In this document: positions 34,984 through 43,537 of the stretch, one piece after another
How positions within the stretch are numbered: position 1 is the first letter of the stretch
Layout: every line of letters starts with the position of its first letter
Origin: Halorussus marinus
GTDB lineage: Archaea; Halobacteriota; Halobacteria; Halobacteriales; Haladaptataceae
DNA length: 64,000 nucleotides
Assembly (NCBI RefSeq): GCF_004765795.1
Contig: NZ_SBIV01000004.1
Span: 186,001-250,000 of the forward strand
Direction: 5' to 3'
Made by a program: the position numbers and the translations under genes
Notes under the pieces: generated by a model
The model's input: the letters and a program-made list of their open reading frames with translations, nothing else
Databases searched by the model: none
Told to the model about the DNA's origin: nothing

Positions 34984-36500
34984 CCCGCGAGGTCGGCGCC
35001 ACGTTCGGGCGAGCGCTCGCGCTCGCCGTCGCCGCGCTGGTGGCGGTCGCCGCGATCGGCCCCGCGGCCGCGATCCCCCAACCCGCCGGCGCAATCGGAC
35101 TCGCACAGACGCCCGAGACCACGACTGTCGCCCCCGGTGAGACGGTCACCCTTGAAACGACGATCAACGCGACGGGCTACAACGCGCCCGGGCTCGCGGT
35201 GAGCCTGCCCGACGGCTGGAGCGTCCAGAGCCAGTCGACCGACGGGCCGTTCACGTACAAGTCCGCCACCGACGAGTGGGTCGGGCTCTCGGGCGGCGAG
35301 TACACCGTGACCTACACCGTCGCCGTCCCCGACGACGCCGCGGCCGGCGAGTACACCGTGAGTGCCGACGGCTCGGCTATCGACCCCGAGACCGACGCGT
35401 TCGTCGAGGCCACCGACGGCTCCACGGTGACGGTCCAGGACGACTCCACGACCGATCCCGAGCCGGAGCCCGATCCCGACCCGACGACCGTGTCGGTGAG
35501 CCAGTCAGCGAGCGGTCAGGTCGCGCCCGGCGGAACGGTGACGATGACCGCGCAGGTCGACGCGACCGGACTCGACGCGCCCGCGCTCGCGGTGGACCTG
35601 CCCGACGGCTGGAGCGTTCAGAGCCAGACCGCCGACGGCCCCGCGAGCTACAAGCCGGCCACCGGCGAGTGGGTCTGGCTCGCCGGCGACGTCGATGCCG
35701 TCTACACCGTCGAGTACGTGGTGGCGGTCCCCTCGAACGTGCCCGCGGGCGAGTACACCCTCACGGCTGAGGCGTCGGCGCTCGACGCCGAGGACACGCA
35801 GGTGACCGACGCGGCCGAGACGACCGTCACCGTCGCCGAGGACGACGGCCAACAGCCCGCCGGACCGTCGACGGCCGCCCGTCTCTCGCCGTCGAGCGAG
35901 TTCGCAGGCGTCGATCAGATGGCGACATTTGACGTGGTCGTCGACGCCGCAGACGGCGGCATCGGAGTCACCGACTTCACCGTGTCGGTCGCCGACACCG
36001 AGGTCGCCGCCATCACCGACGCGTCGCTCGCGGAGAACGGCACGGAGGGTCTCAGCGACGTCGAGATCGCCGAGGACGGCTCGTCGGTGAGCGTCGAGTC
36101 AGTACTCATGGACACCGGCGACACCGGGTCGGTGACCCTCGCGACTGTCACCGTCGAGACGGCCGCGGAGGGCGCGACCGACCTCGATCTCACCGTCTCG
36201 GCGCTCGGGACCGAGGGCGGGACCGCCTACGTGGTGACCGAGACCGTCGGCGCGACGCTCGACGTCTCGGAGCTGGTGGTCGGCGACGCGGCGAATCCGG
36301 CCGCCGACCCCGACGGCGACGGCGTCTACGAGGACGTCAACGGCGACGGCGCCGTCGACATCACCGACGTGCAAGCGCTCTGGAGCGCCCGAAACGACCC
36401 GACGGTCGCGAACAACCCCGGCGCGTTCGACTTCAACGGCGACGGGTCGTTCAGCATCCTCGACGTGCAGGCGCTCTACAGCCAGGAGCTGGGGGCCTGA
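34980..36500 (+). CDS. Exported scaffoldin-like protein: two NEW3-like, cohesin-like and dockerin domains
   Basis: A 506-residue secreted protein, GTG start overlapping the upstream stop (GTGA), signal peptide 1-32. Two NEW3-like repeats (about 40-155 and 170-285) share DGWSVQSQ with the upstream protein. Residues 297-432 match a cohesin-like beta-sandwich (ATFDVVVDAADGGIGVTDF, GSVTLATVTVE). Residues 443-506 form a textbook type-I dockerin: two Ca-binding repeats, DVNGDGAVDITDVQALW and DFNGDGSFSILDVQALY. Cohesin plus dockerin in one chain is the architecture of an adaptor scaffoldin. Partner specificity cannot be read from sequence. Confidence 0.85.
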   Translation: MTREVGATFGRALALAVAALVAVAAIGPAAAIPQPAGAIGLAQTPETTTVAPGETVTLETTINATGYNAPGLAVSLPDGWSVQSQSTDGPFTYKSATDEWVGLSGGEYTVTYTVAVPDDAAAGEYTVSADGSAIDPETDAFVEATDGSTVTVQDDSTTDPEPEPDPDPTTVSVSQSASGQVAPGGTVTMTAQVDATGLDAPALAVDLPDGWSVQSQTADGPASYKPATGEWVWLAGDVDAVYTVEYVVAVPSNVPAGEYTLTAEASALDAEDTQVTDAAETTVTVAEDDGQQPAGPSTAARLSPSSEFAGVDQMATFDVVVDAADGGIGVTDFTVSVADTEVAAITDASLAENGTEGLSDVEIAEDGSSVSVESVLMDTGDTGSVTLATVTVETAAEGATDLDLTVSALGTEGGTAYVVTETVGATLDVSELVVGDAANPAADPDGDGVYEDVNGDGAVDITDVQALWSARNDPTVANNPGAFDFNGDGSFSILDVQALYSQELGA

Positions 36501-36505
36501 CCCTC

Positions 36506-37381
36506 ATGACGAGAACGATCGAGACGCGACCCGCGACGATCGCGGTCGCGGGGCTCGTGGCGCTCGTGCTGGCGGTGCCGGCGGTCGGCGCCGCGGGCGG
36601 GGCGGCGGTCGGCCTCTCGTCGGCCGCCGAGCGGACCGCGGTCGGCCAGACCGCGACGTTCGACGTGGTCGTCGACAGCGCAGACGGCGGCGTCGGCGCC
36701 TACACCGCGACCGTCTCGGTGGCGGACCCCGACGTCGCGGCGATCACGGGCGTCGAACTCGCCGGCGATCCCGTCGAGTCGGTCGAAGTCGCCGAGGACG
36801 GCTCGTCGGCCGACATCGAGGCCGCGCTGATGAACACCAGCGACGCCGGATCGGTGGTCGTCGCGACCGTCACGGTCGAAGGCGAGGCGGCGGGTGCGAC
36901 CGATCTGGCCCTCTCGGTGTCCGAACTCGGCGACGAGGACGGCACCGCGTACACGGTGACCGACGAGACCGGCGCGACGCTCGACGTTCGAGCGAACGAC
37001 GCCGAAGGCGACGGTGCACAAGAAAACAGTGAGGACGCGAACGGCGACGGCGACGCCGACGTCGTCGGCGCCGACGGTGAGAGCAGTGGCGACCCCGACA
37101 GCGACGACGACACCGACGCCGCTACCAGCGACGGCGACGGGGCCGACTCGACGTCGCTCGCGACCACGACGACCGTCGCCGACGGGTCGGCCGACACCGC
37201 GTCGACGGCGACTGAGACGACGGTCGACCGAACGTCGGCTCAGACCGATCCGGGATCGGCCGACGACGGCGACGGGGGCGCCGACCGCTCGGACGGTCCG
37301 GCCCTCTCGGCCGTGTTCCTGCTCGTCGCGGTCCTCGCGGCGCTCGCGGCCGGCGCGGTCGTCGCGTTCCGCGACCGATAG
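36506..37381 (+). CDS. Cell-anchored cohesin-like protein
   Basis: A 291-residue protein with a signal peptide (1-28), one cohesin-like domain (32-162) closely similar to that of the upstream protein (shared ATFDVVVD, DPDVAAIT/DTEVAAIT, VAEDGSS/IAEDGSS, GATLDV), a Thr/Asp/Ser-rich linker (163-262) typical of O-glycosylated cell-wall spans, and a C-terminal membrane helix (265-287, ALSAVFLLVAVLAALAAG) ending in Arg-Asp-Arg. No PGF-CTERM motif. It starts 5 bases after the upstream stop. It probably anchors dockerin-bearing partners to the cell surface. Confidence 0.83.
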   Translation: MTRTIETRPATIAVAGLVALVLAVPAVGAAGGAAVGLSSAAERTAVGQTATFDVVVDSADGGVGAYTATVSVADPDVAAITGVELAGDPVESVEVAEDGSSADIEAALMNTSDAGSVVVATVTVEGEAAGATDLALSVSELGDEDGTAYTVTDETGATLDVRANDAEGDGAQENSEDANGDGDADVVGADGESSGDPDSDDDTDAATSDGDGADSTSLATTTTVADGSADTASTATETTVDRTSAQTDPGSADDGDGGADRSDGPALSAVFLLVAVLAALAAGAVVAFRDR

Positions 37382-37557
37382 CGCCGGCTATCGTCCCGGA
37401 GCTCTCACGCCGGGACTCAGGTCGGCGCTAACGCGTGATCGTGTGAGCGTAACGTCCATAGGCGCTCAACAACCAAGTTCGTGCGAGCCGTCGTCGGTCA
37501 CGCGACGACGGCGCCAGCGGAGTCCCCCGCCGCGACGCCGATCGCGCGATACGCGCC

Positions 37558-37797
37558 ATGACCGACACCGCCCGCCTCAAGGACGTGGTCGAGATTCTGG
37601 GCATCTTCTCGATGTTCGGGCTGAGCGTCTTCGCCTACCTCGCGTGGTGGCTCGCGTTTCACAACGGCGGGACCGTCCGGATCGACGTGACCGCGTTCGG
37701 CGAACTGTGGCTCGAATACCTGCTCTGGCTGGTCGTCACGCCGCTGATCACCCTCGGGCTGTACTACTACGTCGAACGGGGCGGGCGCTCGGGGTGA
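37558..37797 (+). CDS. Small two-helix membrane protein
   Basis: A 79-residue protein with two hydrophobic helices (about residues 12-33, LGIFSMFGLSVFAYLAWWLA, and 51-71, YLLWLVVTPLITLGLYYYV). Positive and negative charges flank the helices; no signal peptide cleavage site. Aromatic-rich segments are typical of small haloarchaeal membrane proteins of unknown role. It precedes rnhB by about 50 bases on the same strand. Confidence 0.75.
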   Translation: MTDTARLKDVVEILGIFSMFGLSVFAYLAWWLAFHNGGTVRIDVTAFGELWLEYLLWLVVTPLITLGLYYYVERGGRSG

Positions 37798-37848
37798 GAC
37801 GCCGGCGAACGGAAACGATTTTGCCGGGTGTCGTCCAACTCGGCGAGC

Positions 37849-38487
37849 GTGTTCGGCGTAGACGAGGCGGGCAAGGGTCCGGTGTTGGGGTCGATGTTCG
37901 CGGCCGCGGTCGCGGTCGCCGACCCCGCGGTCCTGCCCGCTGACGTGGACGACTCGAAGCGCATCGCGCCCGACCGCCGCGAGGCGCTCGCGGCGGGTCT
38001 CCGGGCCGACGACCGGGTCGCCGTCGGCGTCGCGGAGGTCCCGACCGACCGGATCGACGACCCCGAGACCGACATGAACACCCTGACCGTCGCGGCCCAG
38101 GCAGAGGCGCTCTCGGCGGTCGCCGCCGACGGCGCGTCGGGGGTCGTCGACGCGGGCGACACCAGCGAGCGACGGTTCGCCCGACGGGTCGCCGACCGGG
38201 TCGACGCCGACGTCGATCTGACCGCGGAACACGGCGCCGACGAGCGTCACGCGGTCGTCGGCGCGGCGAGCGTCCTCGCCAAGGTGGCCCGCGATGCCCA
38301 CGTCGCGGAGCTCGCCGCCGAGTACGGCGAGGTCGGATCGGGCTACCCGAGCGACCCGACGACCCGCGAGTTCCTCGCGAGCTACGTCGCAGAGCACGCC
38401 GAACTGCCCGAATGTGCGCGCCGGAGCTGGTCGACCTGCGAGGACGTGCTGGCGGCCCACGAGCAGTCGGGGCTGGCGGAGTTCTAA
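37849..38487 (+). CDS. rnhB: Ribonuclease HII
   Basis: A 212-residue enzyme that removes RNA from RNA/DNA hybrids, including Okazaki primers. The catalytic DEAGKG motif (GVDEAGKGPVLG) is at the extreme N-terminus, followed by DDSKRIAPDRRE, VVDAGD and AEHGADERHAVVGAASVLAKVARD. The GTG at 37849 is chosen because it gives the usual two residues before GVDEAG and lies about 29 bases after a GATTTT box; a GTG at 37828 would add seven residues. The stop overlaps the convergent histidine kinase gene by 4 bases. Confidence 0.92.
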   Translation: MFGVDEAGKGPVLGSMFAAAVAVADPAVLPADVDDSKRIAPDRREALAAGLRADDRVAVGVAEVPTDRIDDPETDMNTLTVAAQAEALSAVAADGASGVVDAGDTSERRFARRVADRVDADVDLTAEHGADERHAVVGAASVLAKVARDAHVAELAAEYGEVGSGYPSDPTTREFLASYVAEHAELPECARRSWSTCEDVLAAHEQSGLAEF

Positions 38488-39677
38488 GCGGGGTCGGGAG
38501 AGACCCGGTCGCGGTCGCCCGAGACGAACCGATCCCCGCCGGTCGATTCGGCCCGGTCGTCCGAGAGGGGGAGTTCGACCGCGAACGCGGTCCCGTCGGG
38601 GCCGGTCTCGACCAGTTCGACCGTCCCGCCGTAGCGCTCGACCAGCGTCCGAACGAGGTAGAGCCCGAGGCCGTGGGTGCCGCCGGTGTTGTCGCTTCGC
38701 TCGAACAGCGCGTCGCGCTCGTCGGCGGGGATTCCGGGGCCGTTGTCGGCGACCCGGACCGTCACCGTCTCCGCCGACTCCTCGACGATAACCTCGACCC
38801 GCGGCGTCTCGCTGTCGTTGTGCTCGACCGCGTTCGTGAGCAGGTTCGAGAACACCCGGGGCAGGAGGTCGTCGGCCTCGACGCGAACGTCGGCCGGGAC
38901 CGACGCTTCGATTTCGACCGACTCGGCGGTGGCTCGGAGGTCCGCCACCTCGGCGAGAACTATCGCCGAGAGGTTCTCGTCTCGCAACTCGACGGTGCCC
39001 CGAGTCGCGGCTATCAGCACCTTCACGTCCCGGATGACGCCCGTCATGTCCCGGCCCTGCCGGTGAATCGTTTCGAGGCGTTCGCGGGCGTCGTCGTCGA
39101 GGTCGGCGTCGTCGAGGACCATCGAGGCGTAGCCCGTGATGACGTTGGCGGTGTTGAGCACCTCGTGTCGGAGGAGGCTGTTGAGGTAATCGAGGTGCTG
39201 GTGGTGCATCTCGGCCTGCTCGGCGCGGACGGTGGCACGCTCGGCGGCGCGCTCGCGCTGGATGGAGCGGGCCTCCACGACGCCCACGAGGAGGCCTCCG
39301 ATGCCGCCGACGGTCACCGTAAAGCGCACCCACCCGGCCAGGACCAGGGCGGAGTCCGGCGACCAGACCGCCATTATCGGGGCGTTTATGCCGAGGTAGA
39401 ATCCCATCCCGCCGAAGAACCACGTTTCGATGCGCGGATACCGGTCGGGAGTGAGTTCACTCCGGTGGAGCCAGTACCCGCCGTACAGAATCACCGCACT
39501 GGCCAAGAGGGTGATCGAGAGGCTGACGAGAAACCCCGTCGAGAGGTACGCGTTCACGTTCACTCCCTTGAACACCACCCACTCCGCAGCGAAGATGAGA
39601 ACGAACAGTACCCCGGAACCCGATATCATCGCGGGCGTTCGATTCGAAGAGAAAAACCGAGACGAGATGGCGTCCAT
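38484..39677 (-). CDS. Membrane sensor histidine kinase
   Basis: A 397-residue kinase. Four membrane helices (about 17-35, 48-70, 88-106, 110-135) form an N-terminal sensor with little exposed loop, so a membrane-embedded or small-molecule signal is likely. The H-box is SLLRHEVLN (His171); the ATPase part has the N-box NLLTNAVEHND, G1 VADNGPGIP and G2 GTHGLGLYLV. The tail is acidic. No response regulator is nearby, as often in haloarchaea. It converges on rnhB. Confidence 0.92.
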   Translation of the reverse strand: MDAISSRFFSSNRTPAMISGSGVLFVLIFAAEWVVFKGVNVNAYLSTGFLVSLSITLLASAVILYGGYWLHRSELTPDRYPRIETWFFGGMGFYLGINAPIMAVWSPDSALVLAGWVRFTVTVGGIGGLLVGVVEARSIQRERAAERATVRAEQAEMHHQHLDYLNSLLRHEVLNTANVITGYASMVLDDADLDDDARERLETIHRQGRDMTGVIRDVKVLIAATRGTVELRDENLSAIVLAEVADLRATAESVEIEASVPADVRVEADDLLPRVFSNLLTNAVEHNDSETPRVEVIVEESAETVTVRVADNGPGIPADERDALFERSDNTGGTHGLGLYLVRTLVERYGGTVELVETGPDGTAFAVELPLSDDRAESTGGDRFVSGDRDRVSPDPA

Positions 39678-39759
39678 ACCCTTTGGTTCGAAACGCGAAT
39701 TAAATAAGTTGACACCAATTACCAGCGCTGATAACGAGGCGGGAGGCGCGGTGGCGTTC

Positions 39760-41337
39760 TTACGTGTCGGTCATCAGTCGCCGGAGGATGTCGCCGTACG
39801 CCGGCCGCGTGATCAACACCCCGACGAGGACGCCGAGGATGGTCACGATGGCGAAGCCCTGGAGGTCGCCGAGCGACAGCACGGCGAGCGGGCTCATCGC
39901 GATGATGGTGGTCGCCGCCGCGGCACCGATGACCCAGAACGCCTTCCGGAACCGGCTCTGGAAGACGCGGTTGGAGTTGACGTCGCCCTCGGCCATCACC
40001 TCGTCGGCGATGATGATGAGGTCGTCGACCCCGGTCCCGATGACCGCGATGAAACCCGCGATGTGACTCAGGTCCAGCGGCAACTGGACCGCCGCCGCGA
40101 ACCCGAGCAGGATGACGACCTCCGAGAGCGCGGTCACCAGCATCGGCGCGGCGACCTTCGGATCGCCGTACCGGAAGAAGACGGTGAGGGCGACCGCGAG
40201 CACCGCGACCAGCCCGGTGATCAGCGAGTAGAGCTTGAACTCCTCGGCGAGGCTGGGCGCGAGGAAGTACGAGGTGCCGTCGTCGAGGTTCAGCGCCGCC
40301 GGGAGCGACCCCGCGTTCAGGTGGATCTGGAGCTCGCGGGCCTCGGACATGTTCGTCGTCTGCATGATGAATCCGGGGTCCTGGACGAACTCGCCGCTCT
40401 GCATCGTTCTGGCGAGACCCGAGCCCATGCTCGCGGCGTAGACGGTCTCGTTGTCGACCACGGTGTACAGGCAGTAGCCGGGGTTCTCGGGGTCGTCGCG
40501 GTACCGACAGGACTCGACGCCCTCGCCGGTGAACCCGAACTCGTTCATCGCGTTCGAGTAGTTCCGGGCGGCGTCTTCTTCCAGCGTGAGCGGGACGTGG
40601 GGTCCCCGGCGAGCCGAGTCCTGGGCCGAACTGATCCGGCTGAAGTCACCCTGCGTGAGCAGGGGTACTCGGCGGTACTCGGTTCCGTTGTCGCCCTGAA
40701 CCGGGAAGCCGGCGACGACCTGGACCTTCCCGCGTTCGGTGACGAGGTCCTCGACCTGACTCTGGTTGGCGTTTGGCATCTCGATGACCACGAAGTTCTC
40801 GCCGTCGGCGGTCTGGACCTCCTGGACCCGGCCGCCGGCGAGCCCGGCTTGGGAGATCTTGTCGCGGAGGATCCGGACGATGGTGTTACGGGTCGCGTCG
40901 GTGACGCCGGCCTGGATCCGGTCGTACTCGTAGCCCGCCGCATCGAGCGCCGAGCCGAACCGCTCGGTTGAGACGTTGCCCACGAGGAGTTCGACCGTCG
41001 TCGTCTCGTTGGCCGACTGGGCGAGCCGGACGGTCACGTCCGAGGCGTCGGCGGCCGAGATGTTCGCGGCCACCCGTCGCTCGATCTGTCCGGGCGAGGT
41101 CTCGCGGGGCACGTCGACTTCGTAGGCGGTCTGGCCGTCGACGGGCGCCCGAATCCGGGTCCCGCCCGACAGTTCGAGCCCGAACGCGAGGTTCGTCGGG
41201 CCGCCGGCCTCCGCGACCAGCGACTCGTTGGTCGCGGCGTCGTCGCTACCGCCGACGCCGGGCGCGACCAGCGCGTAGACGCTGACCGCGATGAAGATCG
41301 CGAGCAGGATGACCCGCCAGTTGTCGCGCCAGTTCAT
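39760..41337 (-). CDS. secD: Preprotein translocase subunit SecD
   Basis: A 525-residue membrane protein. An N-terminal helix (about 8-28) is followed by a large external domain containing the archaeal SecD signature GLELSGGTRI near residue 60, and then by five C-terminal helices with DLSHIAGFIAVIGTGVDDLIIIADEV, the conserved RND-type region. With SecF it aids protein export through SecYEG. ATG 41337 overlaps the secF stop by 3 bases, fixing the start. Transcribed after secF. Confidence 0.96.
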   Translation of the reverse strand: MNWRDNWRVILLAIFIAVSVYALVAPGVGGSDDAATNESLVAEAGGPTNLAFGLELSGGTRIRAPVDGQTAYEVDVPRETSPGQIERRVAANISAADASDVTVRLAQSANETTTVELLVGNVSTERFGSALDAAGYEYDRIQAGVTDATRNTIVRILRDKISQAGLAGGRVQEVQTADGENFVVIEMPNANQSQVEDLVTERGKVQVVAGFPVQGDNGTEYRRVPLLTQGDFSRISSAQDSARRGPHVPLTLEEDAARNYSNAMNEFGFTGEGVESCRYRDDPENPGYCLYTVVDNETVYAASMGSGLARTMQSGEFVQDPGFIMQTTNMSEARELQIHLNAGSLPAALNLDDGTSYFLAPSLAEEFKLYSLITGLVAVLAVALTVFFRYGDPKVAAPMLVTALSEVVILLGFAAAVQLPLDLSHIAGFIAVIGTGVDDLIIIADEVMAEGDVNSNRVFQSRFRKAFWVIGAAAATTIIAMSPLAVLSLGDLQGFAIVTILGVLVGVLITRPAYGDILRRLMTDT

Positions 41338-42227
41338 CGGGCCACCCCCTCGAACTTCCACCAGCGAAGCAGACTCAGGTTCAACATGTAGGTGTTCATC
41401 AGGTCGGTCGCGAGCCCGAGCACGAGCACGAGCCCGATCGACGCCAGCAGATCGATGCCGAACAGGTACGCGACGAGCGCCATCACCGCCATCGCCGACA
41501 GCGAGGTGAGCGTCATCGTCACGCCGGTCCGCATCGCCCGGTAGGTGCTCTCGTAGAAGCCGCCCGACCGGCGGATGATGTGGTTGTTCAGCAGGATGTC
41601 GGAGTCGACCGAGTACCCGATCAACATCAGCAGGGCCGCGACGGTGCCCAGCGAGAGCTCGATCCCGAGGAGGTTCATCAGCGCGAGCGGGATCACGATG
41701 TCGCTGAACGCCGAGAGCACGACGGCGATCGAGGGGACGAACGTCCGGAACATCAGGAACACGAGCACGCTCATCCCGGCGAACGCGAGCCCGAGGCCGT
41801 AGAGGGCGAGCTGTTGGGTCGAGGACCCGAAGCTCGCGGAGGTCCCCTGCACCGACTTGACGGGGTCGCAGTCGGGGTTCTGGGCGCAGGCCTGGGTGGG
41901 CTCTAAGTTAGAACGCGCCTGCTCGGCGATGTTCTCGGCCTCCGGCGGGAACGTGACGATGTACGTGTTCGCCTCCGACCGGACCGGACTGACCGACACG
42001 ACGTCGGCGTCGAACTGGTCGGGGAGTTCGGAGGACGGCGTCGCGGTCTGGACTCTGAGCTCGGTACCGCCGGTGAACTCGGTGCCGAGCTGTACGGGCG
42101 CACCGGTGGTGACGTACCACCCGGCGAGCACCAACAGCGCGACGGCGAGCAGGGCGAGAGGGATCGCCGCGAGCTGTCGGTTCGTGTACCGGGTGTAGTC
42201 GACCTCCGGCACTTCGAACGCTACCAT
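41334..42227 (-). CDS. secF: Preprotein translocase subunit SecF
   Basis: A 297-residue partner of SecD. First helix about 21-40, then an external domain with GTEFTGGTELRV, then five helices with FSDIVIPLALMNLLG and GYSVDSDILLNNHIIR, the typical SecF signature. Minus-strand start at 42227; about 30 bases upstream is a CTTATC box, fitting a leaderless transcript. It forms an operon with secD, with secF first. Confidence 0.96.
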   Translation of the reverse strand: MVAFEVPEVDYTRYTNRQLAAIPLALLAVALLVLAGWYVTTGAPVQLGTEFTGGTELRVQTATPSSELPDQFDADVVSVSPVRSEANTYIVTFPPEAENIAEQARSNLEPTQACAQNPDCDPVKSVQGTSASFGSSTQQLALYGLGLAFAGMSVLVFLMFRTFVPSIAVVLSAFSDIVIPLALMNLLGIELSLGTVAALLMLIGYSVDSDILLNNHIIRRSGGFYESTYRAMRTGVTMTLTSLSAMAVMALVAYLFGIDLLASIGLVLVLGLATDLMNTYMLNLSLLRWWKFEGVAR

Positions 42228-42338
42228 ATGGGAGAGGAATGTGGGTCGGCCGTGGATAAGTGTTCTTATCGCCGCTCACGGCACGCAACGTATCCCACGG
42301 GAACAAGGCTCAAAGCGTTCGCGCGCGTAGTCCCGAGC

Positions 42339-42707
42339 ATGGGAACCGAGACCGACTCCGAGGCCGACCTGCGTGACCGCCACAGCGACCTCTCGCCGGC
42401 CGACCGGGTGGTCGTCTCCTACCCGGAGGACCTGAGCGACTGGGGCCGATTTCAGGTCGAGAAGCCCTCCTTCCGAGGGTTCCTCCGGAAGACCAAGACC
42501 GACCGCGTCAGGCAGGGCGACGTCTGGGAGGAGTTCGTCGGCGTCGGCTGTTGTGGCAACACGTTAGACGTGCCGCTTCGCGTCGAGCGAATCGAAGGCG
42601 GCGAGACGTTCGGCCCGGACACCGAGATCACCTACGAGGTGCGAGAGGCCTGCGACATCGCCGGCGGCTGGCAGGTCCAGAGCGAGGGCGGCCCGAACGA
42701 GGTGTAA
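42339..42707 (+). CDS. Haloarchaeal conserved protein with CCGN motif, unknown
   Basis: A 122-residue soluble protein starting MGTETDSEADLRDRHSD. The middle is strongly patterned: RVVVSYPEDLSDWGRFQVEK, FRGFLRKTKTDRVR, and a GVGCCGNTLDVPLRVER segment with adjacent cysteines, then YEVREACDIAGGWQVQ. The three Cys could bind metal or form a redox pair. I recall similar haloarchaeal proteins with no known function. It is divergent from secF, separated by 111 bases. Confidence 0.75.
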   Translation: MGTETDSEADLRDRHSDLSPADRVVVSYPEDLSDWGRFQVEKPSFRGFLRKTKTDRVRQGDVWEEFVGVGCCGNTLDVPLRVERIEGGETFGPDTEITYEVREACDIAGGWQVQSEGGPNEV

Positions 42708-42762
42708 GCCCGGCGTCCGGGGATCGTCGAGATCGGGTGTCCCGCCCGCGCCGACCCGGCCC

Positions 42763-42816
42763 CGTCCCACTCGGAGTGGCGACGCAATCTCCGTCCCACT
42801 CGGAGTGGCGACGCAA
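42763..42816. repeat. Two exact 25-bp direct repeats, each containing a palindrome
   Basis: The 25-base unit at 42763-42787 is repeated exactly at 42792-42816, 4 bases apart. Each unit contains the perfect palindrome CCACTCGGAGTGG (6-bp arms, 1-base centre). The pair lies between convergent genes. It could be a terminator pair, a dimeric protein-binding site, or a small repeat family. Confidence 0.75.
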
Positions 42817-42867
42817 CCCTCGGCCCGGTCGTGAGTCGTTCTCCGACGACCGGATCGCCGCCGACCG

Positions 42868-43374
42868 CTACTCGGCCGCGTGGTTCTCGACGGCCTCGTC
42901 GAGGCGGAACTCGGTCCGGAGTCGGAGCCGGGGGACGGATCCGACGGTCCCTTTCGTGCCCGGCTTGCGCGTGGTCGCGCGTTCGACGGTAGCCGAAACG
43001 TCGGCGCCGAGGCGGTCCCGAAGCTCCGCTTCGAGCCGACGGCCGCTCTCCTCGGCGTCGAGCAACACGTCGACGGCGTCGGATCGCGGGCGCACGTCGA
43101 CGACCTCGGGACGGCGTTCGACCCACGCCGTGAGTTCGGGGTACGCCGTCTCGCCCAGCGTGTCGCCGATCGCGGCGTACGTGCCCGTGAGGTCGGCGAG
43201 CCGCCAGTATCTGGTGAGCGCGTACGGGTCGATGACGTTCTGGCGGCGGGTCTCGGAATACGCGTTCGCGACGACGTCGGCGTCGGCGAGTCGGTCGTAG
43301 TCGGCTTCGAACACGACCCGGCGCTCGTCGGTCGAGTCGCCGTCGGGGGTCCACGTCGCCTGCCACTGATACAT
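42868..43374 (-). CDS. Unknown haloarchaeal protein, 168 aa
   Basis: A 168-residue soluble alpha/beta protein starting MYQWQATWTPDGDST. Two halves are visible: one with FEADYDRLADADVVANAYSE and YALTRYWRLADLTGTYA, and a C-terminal half with EVVDVRPRSDAVDVLLDAEES and a basic stretch (TTRKPGTKG). No signal peptide, membrane segment or known motif. ATG 43374 is chosen over an upstream ATG at 43404, where the extra residues are Gly/Ile-rich and unlike the rest. It converges on the gene at 42339. Confidence 0.7.
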   Translation of the reverse strand: MYQWQATWTPDGDSTDERRVVFEADYDRLADADVVANAYSETRRQNVIDPYALTRYWRLADLTGTYAAIGDTLGETAYPELTAWVERRPEVVDVRPRSDAVDVLLDAEESGRRLEAELRDRLGADVSATVERATTRKPGTKGTVGSVPRLRLRTEFRLDEAVENHAAE

Positions 43375-43537
43375 GGCGGCGGGTATTCGACCCCCTCCTA
43401 TCAACTTTCACCTTTCGGCCGTCTCGGATCGAACTCGCTCGACATCCCGGATCGACGGCGGCGGCGAACAGCTCGACCGGACCACTGCCGGCGAACCGGT
43501 GGCTCACGCGGTCGAAAAACAGATTCTCGCGGTCTGT

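Noticed and set aside
37382-42227. SecD/SecF as dedicated exporters for the surface cluster
   Set aside because: They are general Sec components in all haloarchaea; closeness to the cluster is not evidence of a dedicated role.
42763-42816. Minimal CRISPR (two repeats)
   Set aside because: The spacer is only 4 bases and there are no cas genes.
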